From assembly GCF_002237555.1 (NCBI RefSeq), contig NZ_CP022540.1, forward strand, positions 496,001 through 560,000: a stretch of 64,000 nucleotides of DNA, given 5' to 3'. A program made the position numbers and the translations under genes. The notes beneath the pieces were generated by a model that saw nothing but the letters and a program-made list of their open reading frames with translations, searched no databases and was not told the DNA's origin. Shown piece after piece: positions 1 through 9,414 of the stretch; position 1 is the first letter of the stretch, and each line of letters begins with the position of its first letter. Origin of the DNA: Antarctobacter heliothermus. Its GTDB lineage: Bacteria; Pseudomonadota; Alphaproteobacteria; Rhodobacterales; Rhodobacteraceae.

Positions 1-569
1 AGTTGCGCGAAAAGTATGGCTGTATGGTCATGGGCCCCAAAGCAGAGGCAGCCAAACTGCCGAAACTGGACATGGCGCTGGACCCCGGATTTTCCGGCGG
101 CACCGGCGAGGGGCTCTGCGAGGTGATCTCCGTGCCGGGTCACACGCTGGGTCATGTCGCCTACCACTATCCGCAGGCAAAGGCCGTGTTCACCGCCGAC
201 AGCTTGATGGCGCTGGGATGTGGCCGCATCTTCGAAGGCACACCGGAAATGATGTGGGAAAGTCTGGAAAAACTGGCCTCTTTGCCACCGGAAACCGTGG
301 TATACTCGGGCCATGAATACACATCGTCCAACGCCGCCTTTGCCCTGACTATTGAACCGCAGAACGAAGCACTTATCTCTCGTGCAGCCGAGATCGACGC
401 CGCCCGCGCGATGGGGCGGCCGACCGCGCAGGTCCCGCTTTCAGTAGAACTTGATACGAACCCGTTTCTCCGCGCGCCCTTGGATAGCGTCAAAAAGGCC
501 GTCGGACTGCCCGGCGGAACTGACGCCGAAGTCTTTGCCGAGGTGCGCAAACGCAAGGACAATTTCTGA
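1..569 (+). CDS. gloB: hydroxyacylglutathione hydrolase (glyoxalase II), 3' part
   Basis: This is the C-terminal part of a glyoxalase II; the 5' end lies outside the window and the frame is open from base 3. The enzyme hydrolyses S-D-lactoylglutathione to D-lactate and glutathione in cytoplasmic methylglyoxal detoxification. Visible metallo-beta-lactamase-fold ligands of the binuclear metal site are the His in VPGHTLGH, the Asp in FTADSLM and the His in YSGHEYT. The last ~75 residues match the family's C-terminal domain, which binds the glutathione part, ending in a basic AEVRKRKDNF tail. It is followed by a 153-bp spacer and then clpA on the same strand. The family call is firm; the exact substrate follows from the family. 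Confidence 0.9.
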   Translation, partial: LREKYGCMVMGPKAEAAKLPKLDMALDPGFSGGTGEGLCEVISVPGHTLGHVAYHYPQAKAVFTADSLMALGCGRIFEGTPEMMWESLEKLASLPPETVVYSGHEYTSSNAAFALTIEPQNEALISRAAEIDAARAMGRPTAQVPLSVELDTNPFLRAPLDSVKKAVGLPGGTDAEVFAEVRKRKDNF

Positions 570-722
570 TCACGCTCGCGGCAGGTTTCGGTCCCTTGTC
601 CAAAAGTGATGCAGGAATCCTGAGAAAAAACTTGAAGGTTGGCCGCAATCGACCAAACTTTAACACTATGAGGCAATGCTGGTCCGAACCAACGGATCCG
701 CGCAGACAAGAGGAGCACGCCC

Positions 723-3053
723 GTGCCTTCATTCTCGAACACCCTTGAGCAGGCAATTCACTCGGCTCTGGCGCTCGCGAACTCGCGCAGCCACGAATTC
801 GCCACGCTCGAACACCTACTTCTTGCGCTGGTCGATGAGCCCGATGCCTCTCGCGTAATGAAAGCCTGTTCTGTCGATACGGAGGAGTTGCGCACCACGC
901 TCGTCGAATTTATCGACGACGATCTGTCCAACCTCGTCACCGATATCGAGGGATCAGAGGCGGTGCCGACAGCCGCGTTCCAGCGCGTGATTCAGCGCGC
1001 CGCGATCCATGTGCAATCCTCCGGTCGCACAGAGGTGACAGGCGCCAACGTGCTGGTCGCCATCTTTGCCGAACGCGAATCCAACGCCGCCTACTTCCTG
1101 CAAGAGCAGGACATGACGCGCTATGACGCAGTGAACTTTATCGCGCACGGCGTTGCCAAGAACCCCGCCTACGGAGAGGCGCGCCCGGTTCAAGGTGCGA
1201 CCGACGGCGAAGAAGAGGCCGTGCAGGCCGAATCGACCGCCGCAGGGGCCGACAAGGAATCGGCACTGGGCAAGTATTGCGTGGATCTGAACGCCAAGGC
1301 GCAGGCGGGAGACGTTGACCCGCTGATTGGCCGCGATTCCGAGGTAGAGCGTTGCATTCAGGTATTGTGCCGCCGCCGTAAGAACAACCCGCTGCTGGTG
1401 GGCGACCCCGGCGTGGGCAAAACGGCCATCGCCGAGGGGCTGGCGCGCAAGATCATCTCTGGCGAAGTGCCCGAGGTTCTGGCCAATGCCACTATCTACT
1501 CGCTCGACATGGGTGCCTTGCTCGCGGGTACGCGCTATCGCGGCGACTTTGAGGAACGGCTAAAGGCCGTGGTGACGGAGCTTGAAGAGCATCCCGATGG
1601 TGTGCTGTTCATCGACGAAATCCACACCGTGATCGGTGCCGGTGCCACCTCTGGCGGCGCGATGGATGCGTCCAACCTGCTAAAGCCCGCACTTCAGGGC
1701 GGCAAGCTACGCACGATGGGCTCGACCACTTACAAGGAGTTCCGCCAGCATTTCGAAAAGGACCGCGCGCTCAGCCGCCGGTTCCAGAAAATCGACGTGA
1801 ACGAACCCTCGGTCGAGGATACCGTGAAGATCCTCAAGGGGCTGAAACCCTATTTTGAGGATCACCACAGCGTCAAATACACCGCCGACGCGATCAAAAC
1901 CGCCGTGGAGCTGTCGGCGCGCTACATCAATGACCGCAAGCTGCCAGATAAGGCCATCGACGTCATTGATGAGGCCGGTGCCGCACAGCATCTGGTCGCC
2001 GCCTCCAAACGTCGCAAATCCATCGGCACGAAAGAGATTGAGGACGTGGTCGCCAAGATCGCCCGCATCCCTCCGAAGAACGTGTCCAAGGACGATGCAG
2101 AGGTGCTCAAGGATCTCGAAAAATCGCTCAAGCGGGTGGTGTTCGGCCAGGATGCGGCCATCACGGCGCTGTCTTCGGCGATCAAACTGGCCCGCGCGGG
2201 CCTGCGCGAACCGGAAAAGCCCATTGGCAACTATCTGTTTGCGGGCCCCACAGGCGTCGGCAAGACCGAAGTCGCCAAGCAGTTGGCGGACCAGTTGGGT
2301 GTGGAACTGCTGCGGTTTGATATGTCCGAGTACATGGAGAAACACGCGGTCAGCCGCCTGATCGGTGCCCCTCCGGGCTATGTCGGATTTGATCAAGGCG
2401 GCCAGTTGACCGACGGCGTCGATCAACACCCGCACTGTGTGCTGTTGCTGGATGAGATCGAAAAGGCGCATCCGGATGTGTTCAACATCCTGTTGCAGGT
2501 CATGGATCACGGCACGCTGACCGATCACAACGGCCGGGCAGTGGATTTCCGCAATGTGATCCTGATCATGACCTCGAACGCAGGCGCGCAGGAAATGTCG
2601 AAGGCCGCCATCGGCTTTGGCCGTGATCGTCGCGAGGGCGAGGATACCGCCGCGATCGAACGGACATTCACGCCGGAATTCCGCAACCGTTTGGACGCGG
2701 TGATCAGCTTCCGTCCGTTGCCTAAGGACACTATCCTGCAGGTTGTCGAAAAGTTCGTTCTGCAGCTTGAGGCGCAGTTGATGGATCGCAATGTGACCAT
2801 CGAACTGACCAAACCCGCCGCCGAATGGCTGGCCGACAAAGGGTATGACGACAAGATGGGTGCGCGCCCACTGGGCCGTGTGATCCAAGAATACATCAAA
2901 AAGCCGCTGGCCGAAGAATTGCTCTTTGGTCAACTGGCCAAAGGTGGTGTCGTCAAGGTTTCGGTCCGCGATGGTGAGTTGTTCCTTGACCTGAGCGGCC
3001 CCGACAAGCCGCGTCTGGGATCGAAAAAACCGCCACTTCTGACGGCGGAATGA
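723..3053 (+). CDS. clpA: ATP-dependent Clp protease ATP-binding subunit ClpA
   Basis: ClpA is a double-AAA+ unfoldase that feeds substrates to the ClpP peptidase in the cytoplasm. At 776 residues it has the usual ClpA length. An N-terminal Clp_N repeat domain occupies roughly residues 1-145. The first AAA+ module has Walker A GDPGVGKT at about residue 227, and the second has GPTGVGKT at about 508. An IGF tripeptide at about 630-632 matches the ClpP-docking loop, which supports ClpA over ClpB. The start is a GTG preceded by GAGGAG at good spacing. No clpS lies immediately upstream, although clpS often precedes clpA. The stop overlaps the next start (ATGA), so the M23 gene is probably co-translated. 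Confidence 0.95.
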   Translation: MPSFSNTLEQAIHSALALANSRSHEFATLEHLLLALVDEPDASRVMKACSVDTEELRTTLVEFIDDDLSNLVTDIEGSEAVPTAAFQRVIQRAAIHVQSSGRTEVTGANVLVAIFAERESNAAYFLQEQDMTRYDAVNFIAHGVAKNPAYGEARPVQGATDGEEEAVQAESTAAGADKESALGKYCVDLNAKAQAGDVDPLIGRDSEVERCIQVLCRRRKNNPLLVGDPGVGKTAIAEGLARKIISGEVPEVLANATIYSLDMGALLAGTRYRGDFEERLKAVVTELEEHPDGVLFIDEIHTVIGAGATSGGAMDASNLLKPALQGGKLRTMGSTTYKEFRQHFEKDRALSRRFQKIDVNEPSVEDTVKILKGLKPYFEDHHSVKYTADAIKTAVELSARYINDRKLPDKAIDVIDEAGAAQHLVAASKRRKSIGTKEIEDVVAKIARIPPKNVSKDDAEVLKDLEKSLKRVVFGQDAAITALSSAIKLARAGLREPEKPIGNYLFAGPTGVGKTEVAKQLADQLGVELLRFDMSEYMEKHAVSRLIGAPPGYVGFDQGGQLTDGVDQHPHCVLLLDEIEKAHPDVFNILLQVMDHGTLTDHNGRAVDFRNVILIMTSNAGAQEMSKAAIGFGRDRREGEDTAAIERTFTPEFRNRLDAVISFRPLPKDTILQVVEKFVLQLEAQLMDRNVTIELTKPAAEWLADKGYDDKMGARPLGRVIQEYIKKPLAEELLFGQLAKGGVVKVSVRDGELFLDLSGPDKPRLGSKKPPLLTAE

Positions 3054-4024
3054 CCCGGCCGCGTGCCGCATTTGCGACCGCGATGGCCTTGATTTCCTCC
3101 GCTCCGATCGCCGGGGCGGAGGAGTTTCGTCTTGTGGTGCCGCTGGACTGTACTCTGGGTGAGACCTGTTTCATTGAAGATTACGTTGACAACGACCCGG
3201 CCGAGGGCCGTCAACGTGATTTTTCCTGCGGGATCAACTCTCGCGATGCGCACAAGGGCACGGATTTCGCTCTGCTGGATTATGACGCGGTCAAGACTGG
3301 CGTATCGGTTCTGGCCGCAGCCCCTGGGATCATCAAACGCACCCGGGATGAGATGCCCGATGATCGGATGATGCGCGGCGTGACGGCGCAAAATGCCTGT
3401 GGCAACGCGGTGCTGATCGATCACGAGGGCGGCTGGCAAACCCTGTACTGCCATTTACGGCTGGGGTCTGTCTCTGTCGCTCCCGGCGATTTGGTGCAGT
3501 CCGGCGATCCACTGGGATTGGTGGGTCTGTCGGGCCAGACAAACCACCCGCATGTGCATATAACCGTGATGCGCGACGGCAAGGTTGTCGATCCTTTCCG
3601 CCCCCACGCCACGGGCACGTGCGGCGATCCGGTCCAAACACTCTGGACAGAGCCCCCCGCCTACACCCGGACCGGGCTGGTCACTGCCGGATTTTCCAAC
3701 AGCGTGCCCACGCTCAAATCCGTGGCGGACGGAACTGCCCGCCGCGCGACCCTGACCCCCGATCAACCCATCGTTTTGTATGGCCATGCCGGGTATCCCC
3801 AACCGGGTGACGTGTTGACCCTGTCGGCCGACGGACCTGCGGGAACAAAGGTGTTTCGCGAAGAAATCACTCTGGACGCCGACCAAGTTAGCCAAATGCG
3901 CGCCTATGGACGCAAGGCATCGAAAGCAGGCTGGCCCACGGGGGAATATATAGGCCGGGCAAGGCTGACGCGTGACGGCATGGTCATCGCACATCGATTT
4001 GCCCATGTGACCGTGGAAGACTAG
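3050..4024 (+). CDS. secreted M23 family metallopeptidase (LytM-like)
   Basis: The 324-residue protein has a Sec signal peptide (cleavage plausible after IAGA, about residue 23) and an M23/LytM fold in the first half. The zinc motifs are visible as HKGTD (His68, Asp72) and HPHVH (about 166-170). Such proteins are periplasmic peptidoglycan endopeptidases, or activators of amidases when degenerate. Here the motifs look intact, so an active enzyme is likely. The C-terminal ~150 residues form a beta-rich extension I cannot assign. The start overlaps the clpA stop by 4 bp. The gene ends 5 bp from the convergent OmpA-domain gene. Confidence 0.85.
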   Translation: MTRPRAAFATAMALISSAPIAGAEEFRLVVPLDCTLGETCFIEDYVDNDPAEGRQRDFSCGINSRDAHKGTDFALLDYDAVKTGVSVLAAAPGIIKRTRDEMPDDRMMRGVTAQNACGNAVLIDHEGGWQTLYCHLRLGSVSVAPGDLVQSGDPLGLVGLSGQTNHPHVHITVMRDGKVVDPFRPHATGTCGDPVQTLWTEPPAYTRTGLVTAGFSNSVPTLKSVADGTARRATLTPDQPIVLYGHAGYPQPGDVLTLSADGPAGTKVFREEITLDADQVSQMRAYGRKASKAGWPTGEYIGRARLTRDGMVIAHRFAHVTVED

Positions 4025-4029
4025 CGCAG

Positions 4030-7000
4030 TCAGCGCTCTGTCAGTTTCAATTCAATCCGCCGGTTGCGGGCCCAGGCCTCTGGCGTGTCCGCCGGATCTA
4101 CAGGCTGGAATTCGCCAAACCCATTCGCCGCCAACCGCTGTGGCGGGATGCCATAATTGTCAATCATGTCGCGCACCACGGAAAGCGCGCGCGCTTGGCT
4201 GAGTTCCCAATTGTCGGAAAACTCACCGCCCGGCCTGATCTGGCGGTTATCGGTGTGGCCATCGACGCGGATCACCCAGTCGATGCCATTGGGAATCTCG
4301 TCAGCGATGTCCAGCAGGATGTCGGCGACTTCCTCTATCTCTCCACGTCCCGCAGCGGAAAGATCAGCCGATCCGACCTCGAACAGAACCTCTGATGAGA
4401 AGACAAAACGGTCACCTTCGATCCGAATGCCATCGCGGTCACCGATCACCGCGCGCAGCTTGCCAAAAAACTCTGACCGGTACGCTTCGAGGTCTTTCTT
4501 TTCTGCTTCCAACCGTTCCGCGCGCTCTTGTTCCAGCTTGCGCATGGCCTCTTCTGCAAGTCGGCGGCGACGTTCTTCGGCCGCCACCCGTGCGATGGCT
4601 GCGTTCAACTCGGAACCGAGGTTTTGCAAACGCACCTCCGACGCGGCATCCTTGGCTTTGGAATCATCCAGCAACGCCTGCAATTCCCGCAACTGACGGC
4701 GCAGCTCCGAGACGTTCTGGTTGAGTGCCTCAACCTGCAACTCCGCCCGAGTCGCGCGTTCTTCGGTCTGGCCCAGCTTTTCACGCGCCTGATTGAGCAG
4801 GATTTGCCGCTCTTCTGCCGCGTCCAGCCTTTCGTCCAGTTTGGCATCTGCCGCCTCTTGCGCCGCCAGAGCCGAGGCCAGCCGGTCGCGCGTTTCTTCA
4901 ACCGATGCCTCTGCGGCAAGGCGAGCGGCCAACGCGGCGGCCAGTTTTTCCTCAAGCGATCGATTGTCGTCGGTCTGTTCCAGGGCGCGCGCTTCTGCCT
5001 CGGCCAACTGTTGGCGCAGGTCTGCAATCAGCCCATCACGTTGGGCGTCGCGGGCCCGTAGTGCTTGCAACTCGGCGGCAATTCGGTCGATTTGGCCTTT
5101 CAACAGGCCGATTTCGGCATCGCGTTCGGCACTGCGTCCATCCGCGTTGGACAACTTGCGTGTCAGTTCGGCGTTTTCCGAGTCCAGTGTGATGATCCGC
5201 GACATACCTTGCGCTGCCCTACGCTGGGCGGCTTCCAAACGGGTGCTCAATTGCGCCAGATCGCCGCGTAGCGTTTCCAGTTCTGCCGTCTCGGCGGTGC
5301 GATCCTCTGCCCGTGCCTCGGCCTGTGCCAATTCCTGTTGCAGGCGGGCCATCTGGGCATCGCGTTCGACTGCGCGAGCGCGGGCCGCATCCAGTTCGGC
5401 CGAAAGGCGCGCATTGGTAGCACCCAAAGCCATGACCGCCGACTCCTGCTGTGCCGCTGCACCACCCAACCGTGCCAACCGGGCAGACAAATCGGCGTTT
5501 TCGCTTTGCAGTCGATCAATGCGGTCACCGCGATCCTCGACCCGTTTCAAGGCCGCATCCAGCTGTGTCTCGATCTGGGCAATCTGGCCGCGCATCGTCT
5601 CGATCACATCGGTGCGCTCTGTTTCGCGTGTGCGGGCCTGAGCAAGCTGCCCGCTCAGCGCATCAACTTCATCACCCAAAGAGGCCACAACACCCTGCGC
5701 CTCTCCAATCTCATTTCGGGCAAGGGACAGCGCGACATCCAGCCGGTCACGTTCGGACCGCAGTTCGGTCAGGGCGGCAGCGCGGTCCTCTGCCCTGCCC
5801 TCTGCCGCCGATAGGTCTGACACCAGCGCCAGATTGCGGGCGCGCAGCGCCTCCAGTTCTGTCTTGAGCGCGTCAGCCTCAGCCAGACGGGCCAGCGCCT
5901 GCGCCAGTTGCGCAGACAGATCGGTCAACCGCGAGGCACGCGCCGTTGCCTCTGCCTGTGCATCTTTCAGGCCGCGTTCCGCCAGTGCGCGCGCGGCCTC
6001 TTCGCGGGCAAGCGCCTGTTCCACATCGCGTTGCGCGGCGCGTGACGTCGTCAGGTCATCGCGCAAGGCCGCCAAGCGGCTATCGGTCTGCGCGCCCTGC
6101 GCACGCGCATCGGCCAGCGTTTCTTCAAGTTCGGAAATCCGCGCCAGTGACACGTCGATCCGGTTTTGCAGCACGCGGGCTTCAGCCTCATCCTCGGCCA
6201 GGACTGTGGCCAGTTCCTGATTGATCCGCGCTTCCGCCTGACGCGCATCGGACAAGGACGCCTCTAGCTGGGTGATCCGCGCCGCTGCATCGTCGAGACG
6301 CGCCTTTAGCGCCTGTGCCGTCAGCGATGTTTCGTCCTGCAGATCGGCCAGTTGTGCCAACAGCCGCGTCTGGGCGCGACGGGCATCAGCCAATTGCGCC
6401 TCCAGCGCGTCGATGCGCGCCTGAAGGCCATCGCCCTGTTGACGGCCAGCCAATAGCGCCGCCGCCAGACGGGCGTTCAGATCCTTCTCTGCCTCACGCG
6501 ATGCCGCCAGAAGCGTCAGGGTTTCTTCGGCCCGGGCACGTTCCTGTTCCAGCGCCATAGTCATCGCCGTCAGTTCGGCGTCCGCCTCTTCCAACCGTTT
6601 GCGCAGGGCCACAGCCGCCTCGGATTCGGCCAGCCGCGCGGCTTCTTCCTCGGTCAGGTCAGCCTCAAGCTCTGTCAGTTCGGCGGTCAGCGCGCCAATC
6701 CGTGCGTCTCGGTCCGCGTTGCGCGCGCGCAGGTCAGTGATCAGCGCCTCCAGCGCCTCACGCCGCGCGGCGGCCAGTTTGGCGGCCTCGGCCTGATCGT
6801 CGATCTCGCTCCGGGCGCTGGTCAGGGCGGCGGTCAGCGCATCGCGTTCTTCGGTCAGGTCATCTCGCGCCGCCAACAGAGCGTTACGCTCTTCGGCCAG
6901 CGCATCACGCGCGGCGGTTACATCGCGGACCTCTGCCTGCGCCGCATCCCGCTCTAGCAGCAGCGCAGCGACCCGATCCTCAAACGTCTCAATCTGTGCT

Positions 7001-7365
7001 GCGGCAGCCATCAGTTGATCCGCCTGCCGGTCCCGGGTGGCGGTCAGGCTGTTGATGATACTGTCCTGTTCCGCCAACCGCAGATCGCGGTCCGACAGGG
7101 TTGAACTCAGCTGGCCAACCTCATTCTCCAGCCGGGTGGATTTGGTCCGCTCAACTCCCAATGCCCGCGCCAAGGCGCTAATCTCTGAATTCAGTGTATC
7201 CAGTTCGGATTCCTGCCCGGTGATCGTCTCGTTCAGGACAAACTGCATGACCATGAAAATCGACAGGACAAAGGTCAGCACCAGCAAAAGGCCGGTCATC
7301 GCATCGACAAAACCCGGCCAGATTGAGGCCTGAAAGCGCGCGCCGGTGCGTCGCGACAGCGCCAT
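4030..7365 (-). CDS. MotB/OmpA-like protein with a very long coiled coil
   Basis: The 1111-residue protein starts with a cytoplasmic Arg-rich tail and one membrane segment (about residues 18-41). This segment carries an Asp (D21, in FVDAMTG) at the place of the proton-binding Asp of MotB/TolR/ExbD. Next comes about 900 residues of Ala/Arg/Glu/Leu-rich heptad sequence with almost no Pro or Gly, predicted coiled coil. The last ~140 residues form an OmpA-like peptidoglycan-binding domain (VDGHTDNR, GFGEFQP). The partner gene upstream, 3 bp away, encodes a MotA/ExbB-like channel, so the two probably form a proton-driven stator anchored to the wall. The cargo or function is unknown. The coil is far longer than in MotB (about 300 residues in total). 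Confidence 0.85.
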   Translation of the reverse strand: MALSRRTGARFQASIWPGFVDAMTGLLLVLTFVLSIFMVMQFVLNETITGQESELDTLNSEISALARALGVERTKSTRLENEVGQLSSTLSDRDLRLAEQDSIINSLTATRDRQADQLMAAAAQIETFEDRVAALLLERDAAQAEVRDVTAARDALAEERNALLAARDDLTEERDALTAALTSARSEIDDQAEAAKLAAARREALEALITDLRARNADRDARIGALTAELTELEADLTEEEAARLAESEAAVALRKRLEEADAELTAMTMALEQERARAEETLTLLAASREAEKDLNARLAAALLAGRQQGDGLQARIDALEAQLADARRAQTRLLAQLADLQDETSLTAQALKARLDDAAARITQLEASLSDARQAEARINQELATVLAEDEAEARVLQNRIDVSLARISELEETLADARAQGAQTDSRLAALRDDLTTSRAAQRDVEQALAREEAARALAERGLKDAQAEATARASRLTDLSAQLAQALARLAEADALKTELEALRARNLALVSDLSAAEGRAEDRAAALTELRSERDRLDVALSLARNEIGEAQGVVASLGDEVDALSGQLAQARTRETERTDVIETMRGQIAQIETQLDAALKRVEDRGDRIDRLQSENADLSARLARLGGAAAQQESAVMALGATNARLSAELDAARARAVERDAQMARLQQELAQAEARAEDRTAETAELETLRGDLAQLSTRLEAAQRRAAQGMSRIITLDSENAELTRKLSNADGRSAERDAEIGLLKGQIDRIAAELQALRARDAQRDGLIADLRQQLAEAEARALEQTDDNRSLEEKLAAALAARLAAEASVEETRDRLASALAAQEAADAKLDERLDAAEERQILLNQAREKLGQTEERATRAELQVEALNQNVSELRRQLRELQALLDDSKAKDAASEVRLQNLGSELNAAIARVAAEERRRRLAEEAMRKLEQERAERLEAEKKDLEAYRSEFFGKLRAVIGDRDGIRIEGDRFVFSSEVLFEVGSADLSAAGRGEIEEVADILLDIADEIPNGIDWVIRVDGHTDNRQIRPGGEFSDNWELSQARALSVVRDMIDNYGIPPQRLAANGFGEFQPVDPADTPEAWARNRRIELKLTER

Positions 7366-7368
7366 GGA

Positions 7369-8541
7369 TCACCCGTCCCCGCGCGGCCGAACGCTGCGCG
7401 TCACACCAAGAGACCGCGACAGGGTCGCCAGATCGGTCCGCAGTTCTGCCATGCTTTCCTGTCGGCCGGCACTGATTTCCTCAAGGATGCGCAGCATCTG
7501 CACGTCGATGGACCGCAGACGCATACGGCTTTCGGCATCCAGCCCCTCATCCGTTTCCTTTTCGCGGATCGCCTGCGCCAGAAGTTCCTGGCCTTCGGCA
7601 ATGCGCGCCAGAGAGCTCGCCGACGGGGCGGTCGCCTCGATCCGTTCGGTCATACGTTCGACGCTATCCGCCAGTTGCGCCAGCCGGGCGTCCACCTCTG
7701 ACCGGCCCTGTTCGGATTCGACAAACAGGTGTTGCAGGCGCTCCATCTGTTCGGCCATCTGGTCCAGCACCAGACCTGCAGCCCCCAGATCCGGCCCCTC
7801 ACTGTCAGAGGAAAAGCCTAGCCGCGTGATCGAGGACAGCCATTCCTCAAGCTCGCGGTAAAACCGGTTCTGGCCGTGGCCTGCGAACAGTTCCAGCAGT
7901 CCAACAATCAGCGAACAGGCAAGCCCCAGCAGCGAACTGGCAAAGGCCACGCCCATGCCGCCCAACTGCCCCTCTAGCCCAGACATCAGACGGGCAAAGG
8001 AATCGGTCCCAGTTTCGCCCTCTTGCGGCGCAAGGCTCTGGATGGTTTCGACCAGCGCGGGCACCACTGTCGCCAGCCCGTAAAAGGTGCCCAGCAGGCC
8101 GAGGAAGATCAGCAGAGAGACGATGTAGCGCGTAATCTCACGCGCCTCGTCAATCCGCTGCGCCACGGAATCAAGGATCGACCGGGTCGAGTTGGTCGTG
8201 ATCTGCATCCGCTTGTCGCGACGGCGCAACAGCGCGGCCAACGGGGCCAACAGGCGCGGTGGCACAGCGCGCCCCCCCTGATCGCCCCGCGTGGTGAACC
8301 GTTCGATCCAGCGAACCGAAACCATCAACTGCGCCACCTGCCAGAAGCAGGCCAGCACGCCGACGACAAAGACAAACAGGATGAACCCGTTCAGGTAGGG
8401 GTTGGATTGAAACACCGGCAAAACGCGCGGCAACGCCAAAAAGCCGCCGAACCCCGACAGGCCCAGCACCGCCAGCATGAGGATCACCTGACGGAACGGT
8501 TGTGTGAATTGTGGCTCGGCCTCGGGGTCGGGCTGATCCAT
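7369..8541 (-). CDS. MotA/TolQ/ExbB-like proton channel protein
   Basis: The 390-residue inner-membrane protein has four predicted membrane segments (about 19-43, 51-76, 139-160 and 194-220) in the MotA/ExbB arrangement. The third and fourth correspond to the conserved channel pair (FLGLLGTFYG and the GGMGVAFASSLLGLA helix). A cytoplasmic coiled-coil tail of about 160 residues follows. It is the first gene of a two-gene operon with the OmpA-domain protein, 3 bp apart, and the pair should form an H+-driven complex spanning the cell envelope. Zorya-type defence uses a similar pair, but no other Zorya genes are nearby. Start ATG at 8541; nothing decides against it. Confidence 0.8.
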   Translation of the reverse strand: MDQPDPEAEPQFTQPFRQVILMLAVLGLSGFGGFLALPRVLPVFQSNPYLNGFILFVFVVGVLACFWQVAQLMVSVRWIERFTTRGDQGGRAVPPRLLAPLAALLRRRDKRMQITTNSTRSILDSVAQRIDEAREITRYIVSLLIFLGLLGTFYGLATVVPALVETIQSLAPQEGETGTDSFARLMSGLEGQLGGMGVAFASSLLGLACSLIVGLLELFAGHGQNRFYRELEEWLSSITRLGFSSDSEGPDLGAAGLVLDQMAEQMERLQHLFVESEQGRSEVDARLAQLADSVERMTERIEATAPSASSLARIAEGQELLAQAIREKETDEGLDAESRMRLRSIDVQMLRILEEISAGRQESMAELRTDLATLSRSLGVTRSVRPRGDG

Positions 8542-8655
8542 TGGACACCTGACGCTTGTTCTCTTGCGCTACATCTAAGCGTTTAGCGCTGCAGAGCCAA
8601 GAAGTTATGAACAATTCCCGCAGGATCGGGGAAAAAACGGCGCTTTGCGCAACAG

Positions 8656-9285
8656 TTACCCTTCGTCCCGGAACACCGCGGCGACAAAGCGCGCATACAG
8701 GGCGATCTGCCGCGGCAGCACCTCTTTCTCGCGCACAGTCTTGGACAGGATGATCGCACCGTCCACCAGAACCACCAACATGTCCGCCATCGCCTCCAAA
8801 TCGACCGAGTGCCGGGGAGGATGGATATTTGCGATTGCGGTCAGCCGGGCGTGAAAACGGGTCCGCCAATTCAGCAGGTTCTGCTGCGCCAGATCGTGAA
8901 CCGTCTGCGTGAACAGGCGCTCCTGAAAACAAGTGGCGGCAATCAGGCACCCGGGATGGACATCCGGCAGCGCCGCCATCTGGTCCTGCAACAGCCGAAG
9001 AAAGACCAGAAACTGCGCCAGCGGTTCTGTCGTCTCCTTCGCCGCGCAGGCAAACAGATCGTCCAGCCAGACCTCCTCGGCAATCAGGTGACGCTCCAGA
9101 ATGGCCTCGACCAGCGCGCTCTTGTCCTTGAAGTGGTAAAAGAAACCGCCCTTGGTGATGCCCACCTCGGCGATCAATTCCTCGATCGAGGTGGCGGCAA
9201 GACCCTTGTCCAGTATGGCCACTTCGGCAACGGTCAGCAGACGATCGCGGGTCGTCGCCGTGCTGCGTGGCTTGATAAAGGCCAT
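8656..9285 (-). CDS. TetR family transcriptional regulator
   Basis: The protein has 209 residues, with an N-terminal TetR helix-turn-helix (about residues 15-60, with ATSIEELIAEVGI and GGFFYHFKDKSAL) and a variable ligand-binding C-terminal domain. I chose the ATG at 9285 (MAFIKPRS...) because the fold begins there; the frame is open further upstream, but that sequence runs into the neighbouring gene's 5' end. It is divergent from a homocysteine S-methyltransferase gene and probably controls it and itself through the 129-bp spacer, which contains repeated TGTACC motifs. The ligand is unknown. Confidence 0.85.
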   Translation of the reverse strand: MAFIKPRSTATTRDRLLTVAEVAILDKGLAATSIEELIAEVGITKGGFFYHFKDKSALVEAILERHLIAEEVWLDDLFACAAKETTEPLAQFLVFLRLLQDQMAALPDVHPGCLIAATCFQERLFTQTVHDLAQQNLLNWRTRFHARLTAIANIHPPRHSVDLEAMADMLVVLVDGAIILSKTVREKEVLPRQIALYARFVAAVFRDEG

Positions 9286-9330
9286 GTCCGCTCCCTTTGT
9301 AGTCAGCTTACCGCAAGATGGCACGCAGAT

Positions 9331-9357
9331 CACTGTACCGATGGTGCAGTGTACCAT
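9331..9357. promoter_or_regulatory. candidate operator between TetR gene and methyltransferase gene
   Basis: The divergent spacer contains CACTGTACC and CAGTGTACC as direct repeats 16 bp apart, and the inverted pair ATGGT-N7-ACCAT at 9341-9357. Both lie between the two start codons, where a TetR dimer would be expected to bind. This is sequence symmetry only; binding is inferred. Confidence 0.35.
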
Positions 9358-9414
9358 GAGTCCACTGGCACAGGCGTCATCCGGCCTACACAGTGGTCCA
9401 AAAGGATGCGCACC

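Noticed and set aside
1707..3071. 454-codon open frame antisense to clpA
   Set aside because: It lies wholly opposite a well-conserved gene. High-GC coding DNA commonly leaves one reverse frame open, and the translation resembles no family.
7369..8541. Zorya-type defence (MotA plus OmpA proteins)
   Set aside because: Only the proton-channel pair is present. No ZorC/D/E-like helicase or nuclease genes flank it, and the neighbours are housekeeping genes.
9286..9414. SAM-type riboswitch before the homocysteine methyltransferase gene
   Set aside because: The leader is short and I could not recognise the conserved SAM-II core; protein operator repeats explain it better.
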